In this document: one piece after another, positions 46,807 to 55,804 of the stretch
Layout of the letters: the number at the start of each line of letters is the position of its first letter
Position numbering within the stretch: position 1 is the stretch's first letter
From: Flammeovirga sp. SJP92
GTDB lineage: Bacteria > Bacteroidota > Bacteroidia > Cytophagales > Flammeovirgaceae
Length of the DNA: 64,000 nt
Direction: 5' to 3'
Assembly: GCF_001583495.1 (NCBI RefSeq)
Contig: NZ_LQAQ01000093.1
Coordinates: 62,001-126,000, forward strand
Translations under genes and position numbers: made by a program
Notes under the pieces: generated by a model
Told to the model about the DNA's origin: nothing
The model's input: the letters and a program-made list of their open reading frames with translations, nothing else
The model's database searches: none

Positions 46807-47188
46807 TGTAAACTATATTTTCATCATTTACATTATTTAGAAATCAGGAGATTTCTGATGATCTGAAGGACACGAATGACGCTAACGCTTAACATTCGCG
46901 CCAGTAAGCTTTCTACTCTATTCATTGGGTAGTGCTCCCCCAGCCTTGAAGGGAAAAGCGTGAAGAATTTCATGGATTGAGCCGTTAAAAATGATTTTCT
47001 TGTTTGAGCTTTAGCGAGTTTAAAATCATTTAGGCGAGAGGAATGGAATTTAGCTTTTGCATTCAAAGCCTTGACTTTTTTGCTTCGTTTTTGTGTTAAG
47101 ACAAAAATGAAGAAGAAGGTAGTTTGAAAGTAGATCATAAAAAGCTTGTAGAAATGTCGATAGAAAGTTGACGACAATTTAGTTTACA
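46807..47188 (+). mobile_element. MITE-like composite element, full copy (382 bp)
   Basis: Terminal inverted repeats TGTAAACTATATTTTC at the left and GACAATTTAGTTTACA at the right. It holds a REP-A copy (46839-46904) next to the left end and a body with AAAATGATTTTCTTG...AAAATCATTT and TTCGTTTTTGT/ACAAAAATGAA palindromes. There is no transposase gene, so it would need one in trans. Reverse-oriented relatives are at 25974 and 55805. The remaining gap to 47461 shows nothing. Confidence 0.6.
46839..46904 (+). repeat. REP-A copy
   Basis: Variant A, inside the MITE-like element. Confidence 0.75.
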
Positions 47189-47460
47189 GCGTATTCAATG
47201 CCAGCTAAGTACTAACATTTTTTGGACAGGTAGATCACGCTGGCCAACCTTCCTGTCACCTTTATTTTATGAATGAAAAATAAATACCAATCTATGATCT
47301 AGAGCAGGCTAAACACTGTCTTCAATGTACTTTAAATAATTTAGTTCTTATTCACTAGAACAATTTAAAATGAACCGGGGATCTAAAACAGCTATAAACT
47401 TCCCCAAAAATTAAATGTAAGTCTTAAATAAACTTCTTTCTTTCATCAAAACCATAACTA

Positions 47461-50400
47461 ATGAAAAATCTATCTAAGATTGTTACACTGCTCATGTGGT
47501 GCAATCTGTTTTTGCTATGTCCAACGCTAAAAGGAGCAACTGTCAGCGAAATTAAAAAAGTCCAACTTACGGCAGAAGAACAAAAACTTTATCAATTAAT
47601 CAATGAATACCGCAACGAAAATGGTTTGCCGGATATTCCATTGTCCAAATCTCTCACTTATGTAGCCCAAAGGCACGTTTGGGACCTGGAAACCAACTTT
47701 GAATTTGGAGGAAGCTGTAATATGCACTCCTGGTCTGACAAAGGTGAAGATTGGTCAGGCTGTTGTTACATCGAACCTCAGTGTATGTGGGACAAGCCTT
47801 CAGAAATGACGCCTTACCCTGGCTATGGCTATGAAATTTCTTTTGGTGGAAGTGGTAATTACAAAGCCACTGCCGAAGGAGCTTTGCAAGCTTGGAAAGG
47901 AAGTTCGGGACACAACACGGTGATCGTGAACCAAGGGTCTTGGAAAAATATAAAATGGAATTCTGTAGGGATTGGTATTTACGAAAGCTTTGCCGTGGTT
48001 TGGTTTGGAGCGGAAGTAGATCCAGTGCAAGACGACACTAAAATTTTACCAGAAAAACCTACCGCATTAAGTGCTTCTAATATCTTTTTTGATGCATTTG
48101 ATTTATCATGGGCCAATAGTAAAGATGCCGATTCTTATGAAATTCAACGTATGGAAAGTACAAACTGGATTGATGCCGGCACTGCTGTACTACCTACTTT
48201 CTCTTTTAATAACCTAGATAGTGGCAGTGTTCAGGAAGTTAGAGTTAGAGCTGTCAATGCAGACGGCACAAGCGACTGGTCCAATTCATTATTCGTTGAT
48301 TTACTTCAAATTGAAGACTCTATTCCTAACATTCCTACCAATTTAATGGCCTCTGGAATTGATACTACTTCATTTACTTTTCAATGGAAATCAGTCGTAA
48401 ATGCGGAATCCTATATTATCCAAATTTTAAAAAGCGGTATTTGGACAGACTTAGGTAGTACAGCCAATAATAGTTATAAAGTGGAAAACCTACTTGCAGG
48501 AAGTAATCAAAAAGTAAGAGTAAAGGCCGTAAATAGTTTTGGTACAAGTGAATGGTCTTCTTCATTGTCAGTTGACTTACTTCAAATTAAAGACTTCATA
48601 CCTGCTGTTCCCACAGACTTAATAGCCACTGAAGTTGACACTACTTCATTTACTTTTAAATGGAATGCAATAGTAAATGCAGACTTTTATACTATCCAAG
48701 TTCTTGATTCTGGAATATGGGTTGATCTTGATAGTAGTGTCATCAATAATTACAAAGTGGAGAATCGCACTCCTGGAAGCAAGCAAACGGTAAGAGTAAA
48801 AGCAGTGAATAACTTCGGGTCGAGTGACTGGTCGGATTCTCTCTCTGTGGATTTATTAAAAATTGAAAATTTCCCTCCTGCTGTTCCTACAGACTTAATA
48901 GCTACTGAAATTGATACTACTTCATTTACTTTTCAATGGAAAGCAGTCGTAAATGCGGACTCCTATATTATCCAAATTCTTGATTTAGGAATATGGATTG
49001 ATCTTGATAGCACGGTCAACAATAATTACAAAATAGTAAGTTATATTCCAGGAGGTAAGGAAACGGTAAGAGTGAAAGCGGTGAATAAATTCGGGTCGAG
49101 TGACTGGTCGGATTCTCTTGCTGTCAATTTACTAAAAGTTGAAAATTTCCCTCCTGCTGTTCCTACAGACTTAATAGCCACTGAAGTTGACACTACTTCA
49201 TTTACTTTTGAATGGAAAGCAGTCGTAAATGCAGAATCCTATACTATCCAAATTCTTGATTCTGGGGTATGGTTTGATCTTGATAGCACTGCCTTTAATA
49301 AATTTACAGTGGAAAATCGTGTTCCTGGAAGCAAGCAAACGGTAAGAGTAAAAGCGGTGAATAAATTCGGGTCAAGTGACTGGTCGGATTCTCTTTCTGT
49401 CGATTTACAACAAACGGTACAACTTCCAGATACTCCAACTGATTTAGTGGCAGTCAATATTACTGAAACTGCTTTTGAACTTCAATGGACGAAAGCAAAA
49501 CTAGCTACCGCTTACCAAATTGATCGATTTGTGGATAGTCTTTGGATCCTTGAAGGATATAGTTCATCCAATACTTATTTACTAGCAAATTTAGATTCAG
49601 GAAGTACACAATCCGTTAGAGTAAAGTCCATCAATAATGACGGCGAAAGTGATTGGTCAACACCTCTAGTGGTACAATTAAAAGAGACGGTCATTAATTT
49701 GCCGGATACTCCAACAAATTTAAAAGCCAACAATATTACTTCCTCTTCATTTGATATCACTTGGTCATTGGTGGACAGTGCCCAATATGAAATTCAAATT
49801 TTAAAAGACAGCACTTGGGTTTTACAAGGTTCAACCGCTAGCAATTCTTACCTTCTCACAAATATGAAAGCAGGAAGCGTTCAACAAGTGAGAGTGCGTG
49901 CTGTAAACAATGATGGTACAAGTGAATGGTCGAGTATTTTGGTAGTTCCGCTTTTAGATGAAGTCGTTTCAATCCCTAATACACCTTCAAACCTAACTGC
50001 GACCACGGTAACAAACAACTCCATGACTATTGTTTGGAATGTTGTAGACAATGCTACAATGTATGATCTTCAAATTTGGAGAAACAGCACATGGCAACTT
50101 ATTTCAAGCAGTGCCGATACTTCTGTTGTCATCAATGATTTGGTAAGTGGAAGTACGCAGTACGTAAGAGTACGTGCCACTAACAAAACAGGTTCTAGTA
50201 GTTACAGTGATTATATTTCTGTAAAATTAGAACAGTCTGGATCTATCCCTTCAGTTCCACGAAACTTAAAAGCTTACAATGTAAATTCTACTTATTTTGG
50301 TATTTATTGGTCAACTGTTGACAATGCAGAATACTACGACATCCAAAGGTGGAATGGCCGTAATTGGGTATTAGATGGCAGTACAAACAGCTACTATTAT

Positions 50401-50793
50401 TATGTAGAAGACATGCCTTACAGAAGCACTCAATATGTGAGAATTAGAAGTAGAAACAGGTTCGGAGCAAGTGAATACACCCAATATATCACAGTCAGTT
50501 TAGGCAGATCAAACGGCAGAACATCACAGCATTTTGAGGAACCAGTAGAATCCCTTACTGAAATCAGCGTGTATCCTAACCCTGCCCCTCATACAATTAG
50601 AATAAAGAACCTTCAAGTGGAAGAAGTAGTTAAAGTACAACTTATTTCTTCTTCAGGTATTGTTCAGCAAACCATAGAGAACCTTGGGCCATTAGATGCA
50701 ATTGATGTTTCAAGATACAACAAAGGTATTTATATCTTAAAAGTATATTATAAAGACAATTCAACAAGCTTCGTGAGGTTTGTGAAACAATAA
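47461..50793 (+). CDS. Secreted CAP/SCP-domain protein with nine FN3 repeats and T9SS tail
   Basis: The 1110-residue protein has a signal peptide (about 1-25), a CAP/SCP domain (about 37-180; LINEYRNENGLPDIPLS, RHVWDLE, SSGHNTVIVN) with four cysteines, then nine FN3 domains (about 195-1010) and a T9SS tail (about 1035-1110, VYPNPAPHTIRIKNL). FN3 repeats 3-5 (DLIATEVDTTSFTF) are near-identical, including at DNA level. CAP proteins bind lipids or act on the cell surface; none is tied to mannan. The protein is probably surface displayed with the FN3 array as a stalk. Confidence 0.8.
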   Translation: MKNLSKIVTLLMWCNLFLLCPTLKGATVSEIKKVQLTAEEQKLYQLINEYRNENGLPDIPLSKSLTYVAQRHVWDLETNFEFGGSCNMHSWSDKGEDWSGCCYIEPQCMWDKPSEMTPYPGYGYEISFGGSGNYKATAEGALQAWKGSSGHNTVIVNQGSWKNIKWNSVGIGIYESFAVVWFGAEVDPVQDDTKILPEKPTALSASNIFFDAFDLSWANSKDADSYEIQRMESTNWIDAGTAVLPTFSFNNLDSGSVQEVRVRAVNADGTSDWSNSLFVDLLQIEDSIPNIPTNLMASGIDTTSFTFQWKSVVNAESYIIQILKSGIWTDLGSTANNSYKVENLLAGSNQKVRVKAVNSFGTSEWSSSLSVDLLQIKDFIPAVPTDLIATEVDTTSFTFKWNAIVNADFYTIQVLDSGIWVDLDSSVINNYKVENRTPGSKQTVRVKAVNNFGSSDWSDSLSVDLLKIENFPPAVPTDLIATEIDTTSFTFQWKAVVNADSYIIQILDLGIWIDLDSTVNNNYKIVSYIPGGKETVRVKAVNKFGSSDWSDSLAVNLLKVENFPPAVPTDLIATEVDTTSFTFEWKAVVNAESYTIQILDSGVWFDLDSTAFNKFTVENRVPGSKQTVRVKAVNKFGSSDWSDSLSVDLQQTVQLPDTPTDLVAVNITETAFELQWTKAKLATAYQIDRFVDSLWILEGYSSSNTYLLANLDSGSTQSVRVKSINNDGESDWSTPLVVQLKETVINLPDTPTNLKANNITSSSFDITWSLVDSAQYEIQILKDSTWVLQGSTASNSYLLTNMKAGSVQQVRVRAVNNDGTSEWSSILVVPLLDEVVSIPNTPSNLTATTVTNNSMTIVWNVVDNATMYDLQIWRNSTWQLISSSADTSVVINDLVSGSTQYVRVRATNKTGSSSYSDYISVKLEQSGSIPSVPRNLKAYNVNSTYFGIYWSTVDNAEYYDIQRWNGRNWVLDGSTNSYYYYVEDMPYRSTQYVRIRSRNRFGASEYTQYITVSLGRSNGRTSQHFEEPVESLTEISVYPNPAPHTIRIKNLQVEEVVKVQLISSSGIVQQTIENLGPLDAIDVSRYNKGIYILKVYYKDNSTSFVRFVKQ

Positions 50794-50800
50794 AAAAGGA

Positions 50801-50834
50801 AGAGGTGCTGTTTTGAAAACAGTGCCTCTTTTTT
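50801..50834 (+). terminator. Intrinsic terminator of the CAP/FN3 gene
   Basis: Stem of up to 14 bp, AGAGGTGCTGTTTT with AAAACAGTGCCTCT, then six T. Confidence 0.8.
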
Positions 50835-50899
50835 GATGTAAATTAATTTTGACCCTTATTCACTTTCAGATTTTCAGCTAGATGTTTGGTAGTGAACAA

Positions 50900-50964
50900 T
50901 GGCGCGAATGTTAAGCGGCAGCGTCATTCGTGTCCTGTAGATCATCAGAAATCGCCTGATTTCT
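50900..50964 (-). repeat. REP-A copy at the 3' side of the RAYT gene
   Basis: Variant A: CGAATG/CATTCG around TTAAGCGGCAGCGT, and AGAAATC/GATTTCT. It ends 11 bp from the transposase stop. Confidence 0.75.
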
Positions 50965-50975
50965 AAAAACCATAT

Positions 50976-51524
50976 TTATATAAAATCAATTTCGAGAACA
51001 GTGTATTTCTTTCCACTGTAGTGACGGGCACTGCTGTACATATATTCTTCTGGTTCATTTACTACACCACTTCGAACTGGATTATTGTGTATATAATTCA
51101 TCTTCTGATCCAATAGTTTTGGACTGCTTAATTGAATTGGAAAATTATAGTGTTGCCAAAATTGGAAGTTTTGCTTTGCAGGATTGGCTGAAGATTTAAA
51201 TAGCCATAACATCCATTTTTTCCTGCTTTCTTTTGGATTTTGCTCAATCGCTTTTCTAATATTTTGTGATGTATACTTTTTAAAATCTCTTAGGACAAAC
51301 TCTAATTTCTCGCCCCCCTCTTTGGTGGAAATAATTAGGTGAAGATGATTGGTCATTATGACATATGAATGTATCTGTAACCCTTTATTTTTTTGACAAA
51401 ATGTTAAGCTATCTATTATGATATCAATGTATTCTTTTCTTGTGAAGACATCCACCCATTCAGTAACAGTAAGCGTTACAAAATAACATTTCGTCTGATC
51501 GTTAAACTTATATTTTCTGCTCAT
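50976..51524 (-). CDS. REP-associated tyrosine transposase (RAYT, Y1/IS200-like)
   Basis: The 182-residue protein is a single-strand HUH transposase. It has the metal-binding motif NHLHLIIST (about 58-66) and the RAYT signature YIHNNPVRSGVV (about 144-155) followed by PEEYMYSSA; the catalytic tyrosine of this family lies on that C-terminal helix region. Length matches RAYT proteins (150-230). It is flanked by REP-A palindromes on both sides (50900-50964; 51612-51677 and 51698-51762), the classical arrangement for these domesticated transposases that spread REPs. No second transposase gene or terminal inverted repeats are seen, so it is not a complete IS200/IS605 element. Confidence 0.85.
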   Translation of the reverse strand: MSRKYKFNDQTKCYFVTLTVTEWVDVFTRKEYIDIIIDSLTFCQKNKGLQIHSYVIMTNHLHLIISTKEGGEKLEFVLRDFKKYTSQNIRKAIEQNPKESRKKWMLWLFKSSANPAKQNFQFWQHYNFPIQLSSPKLLDQKMNYIHNNPVRSGVVNEPEEYMYSSARHYSGKKYTVLEIDFI

Positions 51525-51611
51525 ATTTTAGTTAGTTTATGAATCGTTGTAATCTGTATTACGATGATACTAAAATATGAAATCAATGCAAAGTATATAT
51601 TCTCTTTTTTT

Positions 51612-51677
51612 AGAAGTCGGAGACTTCTTGTGATTTTTAAAGCACAAATGACGCTATCGCTTAACATTTGCGCTAGG
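51612..51677 (+). repeat. REP-A copy, variant B, 5' side of the RAYT gene
   Basis: AGAAGTC/GACTTCT and CAAATG/CATTTG. Forms a head-to-head pair with 51698. Confidence 0.75.
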
Positions 51678-51697
51678 GAAACGTACTGCTCTCAATG

Positions 51698-51762
51698 GCG
51701 CGAATGTTAAGCGACAGCGTCATTCGTGTCCTAAGGATCATCAGAAATCTCCTGATTTCTAA
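51698..51762 (-). repeat. REP-A copy, variant A, pairing with variant B
   Basis: CGAATG/CATTCG and AGAAATC/GATTTCT. Its end provides the stop codon of the DUF89 gene. Confidence 0.75.
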
Positions 51763-52901
51763 TTACTTTCCACTAATTCCATCAAACTATATTCCCCATT
51801 ATACTTCCAGCTATGATCACTTTCTGAAGGAATTTGGGAGGCTTCCAAACCTACCATCACTTCTGATTTTAATACGCGAAGCATCAAGCAGTCGGTTGGA
51901 AGGTAGTTGACTAAAGTATTGGTTTTAATGGTACATTCGTAGTCATAATCCCCTACTAATTTTCTGTAATTTAAATCCCCTTTGAAAATCAATAAATCGG
52001 ATTGACTTAAAGTTTGGTTTAACTGGGCTGGAATGTTTTTATAGTCATTGGAACTCGACCAATATTCGTGGCTTTTCAAGGTAAGCTGATTGCTTTGAAT
52101 GAGTGCCTCAATTTCTTCTGCAAAGTCTTTTAAACCTTCTTGTTGTTTTAAGGAATGCATCAAATAATTGAAGTCTGAAATCAAAGCATCTGAGACGAAG
52201 TAAGGCATTATTTTAAAATGTAATACTACTTCTTTTACATCCGTTTTAGTCAGTAGGTAATGCGATAAAATCAGATCTGCAAAAAGTTCTTCTCCTGCAT
52301 TATCCAAAATAATATCAACCTGACGACTGTTTTCTATTTTTTCAAATACTTCAGCTGAATGATCAATCAAAATACTACTAACTGAAGTTTGTGAATAAGT
52401 ATCTGAACTTTGACTTAAGTCCGCTTTATTCCCTAAAAGATCCAATTTCAACAATACACCAAAGTTATCAACAGTATGTGTGGACAACTTTTGATATTCA
52501 GCATAACATTTCTGCAGATTCTCAAAAGTCTTGGCATTAAAGTCATTTTTAATAAATGAGAAGTAATCTTCTTCAATACCGTCCTGTTTTGTCAGTTCTA
52601 ATAACTTGTGATAGAAATAGCTTTCTACTACAATAAATGGGGCATTATCCCATCGATATTGCTCTTGGGTAATCGCTTCGTTGATTTCCTTGATAAATTG
52701 ATTTTGGAGAACATTTTCCGTTTCCAATTCTTGAATTAATGGCAGTGGTGCATCAGGAATCGTCTGCTTAAATACGGATAATTTTGAATCTGAAGTCAAC
52801 TGATAATGTGCTATCAATTTTTCTACAATAGAAGCTATTCTATTTTTTACGGTGTAATACGCAAATGATGATCGGTCACTGGTATGGATCAGTTGGTGCA
52901 T
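51759..52901 (-). CDS. DUF89/ARMT1-like damage-control phosphatase
   Basis: The start was set at ATG 52899-52901; the open frame reaches a TTG 30 bp earlier. The 380-residue cytosolic protein carries the DUF89 signatures: DIILDNAGEELFADLILSHY (metal-binding Asp/Asn), LLIFKGDLNYRKLVGD and a final LRVLKSEVMVGL. DUF89 enzymes are metal-dependent phosphatases that remove damaged sugar phosphates, such as fructose 1-phosphate, formed by side reactions. It could clear stray sugar phosphates here, since GH130 makes mannose 1-phosphate, but that link is speculation. The stop codon lies within the adjacent REP-A copy. Confidence 0.8.
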   Translation of the reverse strand: MHQLIHTSDRSSFAYYTVKNRIASIVEKLIAHYQLTSDSKLSVFKQTIPDAPLPLIQELETENVLQNQFIKEINEAITQEQYRWDNAPFIVVESYFYHKLLELTKQDGIEEDYFSFIKNDFNAKTFENLQKCYAEYQKLSTHTVDNFGVLLKLDLLGNKADLSQSSDTYSQTSVSSILIDHSAEVFEKIENSRQVDIILDNAGEELFADLILSHYLLTKTDVKEVVLHFKIMPYFVSDALISDFNYLMHSLKQQEGLKDFAEEIEALIQSNQLTLKSHEYWSSSNDYKNIPAQLNQTLSQSDLLIFKGDLNYRKLVGDYDYECTIKTNTLVNYLPTDCLMLRVLKSEVMVGLEASQIPSESDHSWKYNGEYSLMELVESN

Positions 52902-53022
52902 TTTATCAAAATTATAAGTCTTTCTACACAATCCTGCTATTCAAAAGCAATAAGGGTGTAAAGATAGCCTTATTGCAGTTTTTGCGAAACGAATTCTATA
53001 TAATATGACGAATGTTTTTCGT

Positions 53023-53089
53023 TAGAAGTCGGAGACTTCTTGTGATCTTTGAAGCACAAATGACGCTGTCGCTTAACATTTGCGCTAGG
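53023..53089 (+). repeat. REP-A copy, variant B
   Basis: AGAAGTC/GACTTCT and CAAATG/CATTTG. Head-to-head with 53106. Confidence 0.75.
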
Positions 53090-53105
53090 GGAATGTACTC
53101 CCTCA

Positions 53106-53172
53106 ATGGCGCGAATGTTAAGCGACAGCGTCATTCGTGTCCTATGAATCATCAGAAATCTCCTGATTTCTA
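53106..53172 (-). repeat. REP-A copy, variant A
   Basis: CGAATG/CATTCG and AGAAATC/GATTTCT. It ends 12 bp from the AraC stop codon. Confidence 0.75.
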
Positions 53173-53183
53173 AAAAAAGCCAA

Positions 53184-54047
53184 CTACGCCGTCTGTAAAT
53201 CTGCCAATGACTTTCTAAAATCGGAAGGGGTTAGGCCTTTGAATTTTTTGAACTGACGGTTGAAATTTGACAGGTTATTGAAACCGCATTCGTAGCAGAT
53301 TTCGGCTATGTTTTTATTTGAATTGATCAGGAAGAAGGCGGCTTTGCCTAATCGGATATCGTTAAGGAATTTGATAAAGCTTTTGCCTGTTCTTTTTTTG
53401 AAGAAATGACTGAAAGCGGAATCACTCATATTGATCAAAAGCGCTGCCTCTTTGACGTCAATTGGGCGGTGGTAGTTTTCAAATATAAACTCCAAAACCT
53501 TGTTGATTCTTCGGCTTGTCTCTTGTGGATGCACGCCGATGAAACCATCAGAAGCTAGTGATCTTGTTTCTTGACTAATACCGAGTTGATGTAAAAGGTT
53601 GAAGAATAATATTACTCTTTCGAAGCCCGAACTGATCACGAGGTCTTTTAATATCAGCTTGATTCTATAGCGGTCTGTTCCTTCAAAAACGACGCCTTTA
53701 CCTGAGTTGGAAAAGAGGGTTCTGATACTTTCAAATTCATTTTTCTTTAATAAAGAATCTGAAATAATACTTCTTTTAAACTGTAAAGTAGTCACACATG
53801 GTTTGTCTGTAGATCCCTCTTCTTTCATCCATTTATGCTGAATGTTGGGGCCTAAAAACACTAAATCTTCCTGCTCATAATTTTCCACGGAATTGCCTAC
53901 AATCCTTCGTCCGTTACAACCTTCCACTAGGGTCAGTTCAAAATCATCATGCAGGTGAATAGGGTAATCAAAGTCTGCATTCAAATGATGTTGTAAGACA
54001 AATAGATTTTCGTCACTTACCGGTGTTATTTCTGGAAAAACCTTCAT
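53184..54047 (-). CDS. AraC family regulator of the carbohydrate locus
   Basis: The 287-residue protein has an N-terminal cupin (about 15-140; HLHDDFELTLVEGCNGRRIV, FLGPNIQHKW) and a C-terminal AraC double HTH (about 180-280; VKEAALLINMSDSAFSHFFK, IAEICYECGFNNLSNFNRQF, GLTPSDFRK). This is the sugar-sensing type of AraC regulator. It starts 30 bp after the stop of the sodium/solute symporter on the same strand, so the two are probably cotranscribed and the regulator likely senses a sugar or mannobiose brought in by that symporter. It is the only local candidate to control the locus. Confidence 0.85.
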   Translation of the reverse strand: MKVFPEITPVSDENLFVLQHHLNADFDYPIHLHDDFELTLVEGCNGRRIVGNSVENYEQEDLVFLGPNIQHKWMKEEGSTDKPCVTTLQFKRSIISDSLLKKNEFESIRTLFSNSGKGVVFEGTDRYRIKLILKDLVISSGFERVILFFNLLHQLGISQETRSLASDGFIGVHPQETSRRINKVLEFIFENYHRPIDVKEAALLINMSDSAFSHFFKKRTGKSFIKFLNDIRLGKAAFFLINSNKNIAEICYECGFNNLSNFNRQFKKFKGLTPSDFRKSLADLQTA

Positions 54048-54077
54048 GAGCTATATTGTTGTTTACTTTATTCTAAT

Positions 54078-55703
54078 CTAAATAAATATGACAAAAGAAA
54101 GAATAGCTAAGATTGCTAAAATTATGGCTTGCACTCTAAAGTTATGATACCATTTGCTATTTTTCAATTCTTTGGTCTCTTCATGCCATATTTCTGTTGT
54201 CCATAGGTTGCCTTTTAATTGTAATGTAGAAGGGGCTTTGGTACTTACGGAAGCGATCACACAAACTGCCACACTGATAGATACTAGAATCGGTACCATC
54301 AATAAGAAGTGGACGTCTGCTAAGAATGTTTTGTCTTTGAAAAGTAATAAACCTACAGCTGTAATGGCTCCTACTAATAATGTAGCAAAGGCTCCGTTGG
54401 CATTGGCACGCTTCCAGAATAAGCCCAAGAAGAAAATGGTCACAATTGGAGGTGCCAAGTAAGAGGCCATTTCTTGATAGTAATCTACTAGTGAGCCGAA
54501 CTTCTGGATATTTGGTGCCCATACTGCGGCAATGATCAAGATGGTTACCGAAATTACTTGTCCTACTTTTACTAGCTTTTCTTTTGAGGTGTTAGGGAAT
54601 GCATTGGAGTAAAAGTCCATTGTCAATAAGGTAGAGGCCGAATTGATGGAAGCAGATAAGGTAGAAGTCAATGCTGAAATCATAGCGGCCATGATAATTC
54701 CCATCAAGCCTACGGGCATTAAACTCATGATCAGTCTTGGATAAATCTCATTGACGTCTACTAGGTTTGTGACTTCATTACCAAACATGGATAGGGGAAC
54801 TTCTACTTCAAAAAGATTCATCAAACGAGCGCACAAGCCTGGGAAAATGAAGATGAATAATGTAAAGATATAGAGGAAACCTACAAATAAAACGCCTTTA
54901 CGTCCGTCTTCAATTGATTTTGCAGATAGCACTCTTTGTACCATCACTTGATTGTTTCCCCAGAAATAAAAACCGAGTATTGGAATACCTAAAATAATAC
55001 CTAACCAAGGGGTGGTGGCATCGTCCATTGGTCGAACTAAATGTAACCACATTCCATCACTGAAGCGGTCCATCAGTACATCCCAACCGCCAATTTCTGC
55101 AAAGGCTAAATATGAAAGGATAACAGAACCGATGATCAAAATAACGGCTTGTACTAATTCGGCATTGATGGCTGAAGATAATCCTCCAAAAATGGTATAC
55201 GAGCCTGCAATAATGGCCATGATATAAATGACTGTAGAAAGATCTGCTTCTGGGAAAATCAATCGGATAATCAATGCTCCCGAATATAATGCGGCGGCGG
55301 CATCTAAAAATACATTACCAATAATGGTGATGATAGAGAAGAAGGTCTTCGGTCTTTTGTCGTATCTTTTTTCCAAAAATTCAGGCATGGTATACACTCC
55401 TGACTTGATATAAAAAGGAAGAAAGAACATGGCAAAAAAGATCATTACCAAAATGGAAACCCATTGGTAATTGAAAACGGCTAACCCTGTTTTAAAGCCT
55501 TCGGCGGATTGGCCGATTAATGTAGTGGACGAAACCGAAGCGGCAAACAAAGATAAGCCCACTGCTTTCCATGACATATTTCTTCCTGCAAGAAAATAAG
55601 ATTCTGAATCCGAATTATTTGCATTTTTGAAAGCCCAGAAAAGTATGATTACGATATAAACAACAACAAAGCATAAGTCTATGTTGCTCATTTGGAAGTC
55701 CAT
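54078..55703 (-). CDS. Sodium/solute symporter (SSS family, sugar type)
   Basis: The 541-residue inner-membrane protein has 13-14 predicted hydrophobic segments and SSS signatures: SESYFLAGRNMSWKAVGLSL near the N terminus, the conserved SVSSTTLIGQSAEGFKTG in helix 2 and the middle GIIMAAMISALTSTLSASIN. Family members couple sodium entry to uptake of sugars or sugar derivatives. With an AraC gene 30 bp downstream and GH130 upstream, transport of mannose or mannobiose after breakdown in the periplasm is the natural guess. A -7 box lies at 55771-55778. Confidence 0.9.
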   Translation of the reverse strand: MDFQMSNIDLCFVVVYIVIILFWAFKNANNSDSESYFLAGRNMSWKAVGLSLFAASVSSTTLIGQSAEGFKTGLAVFNYQWVSILVMIFFAMFFLPFYIKSGVYTMPEFLEKRYDKRPKTFFSIITIIGNVFLDAAAALYSGALIIRLIFPEADLSTVIYIMAIIAGSYTIFGGLSSAINAELVQAVILIIGSVILSYLAFAEIGGWDVLMDRFSDGMWLHLVRPMDDATTPWLGIILGIPILGFYFWGNNQVMVQRVLSAKSIEDGRKGVLFVGFLYIFTLFIFIFPGLCARLMNLFEVEVPLSMFGNEVTNLVDVNEIYPRLIMSLMPVGLMGIIMAAMISALTSTLSASINSASTLLTMDFYSNAFPNTSKEKLVKVGQVISVTILIIAAVWAPNIQKFGSLVDYYQEMASYLAPPIVTIFFLGLFWKRANANGAFATLLVGAITAVGLLLFKDKTFLADVHFLLMVPILVSISVAVCVIASVSTKAPSTLQLKGNLWTTEIWHEETKELKNSKWYHNFRVQAIILAILAILSFVIFI

Positions 55704-55770
55704 AAGTTTTAATTTAAATCTGTATATTTCATTTCATATAATTAGCAAGGCACGGTCATTTTTACCTTGG

Positions 55771-55778
55771 CAAAAGTA
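55771..55778 (-). promoter_or_regulatory. -7 promoter box of the symporter-araC operon
   Basis: TACTTTTG matches TAnnTTTG and lies 68 bp upstream of the symporter start. Confidence 0.5.
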
Positions 55779-55804
55779 GTTGTGGTTTTAGGATCGTTCA
55801 GTGG

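Noticed and set aside
46833-47177. 114-codon minus-strand frame (contains KRSKKVKALNAKAKFHSS)
   Set aside because: It lies wholly within the MITE-like element and follows its repeats. It has no start signal, and the related copies at 14332 and 55805 do not keep the frame.
50976-51524. Complete IS200/IS605 insertion sequence
   Set aside because: No tnpB and no element ends beyond the REP-A copies. The protein matches the domesticated RAYT type.
51612-53172. CRISPR array
   Set aside because: The repeats are palindromic, irregularly spaced and spread between genes, with no unique spacers of fixed length and no cas genes.
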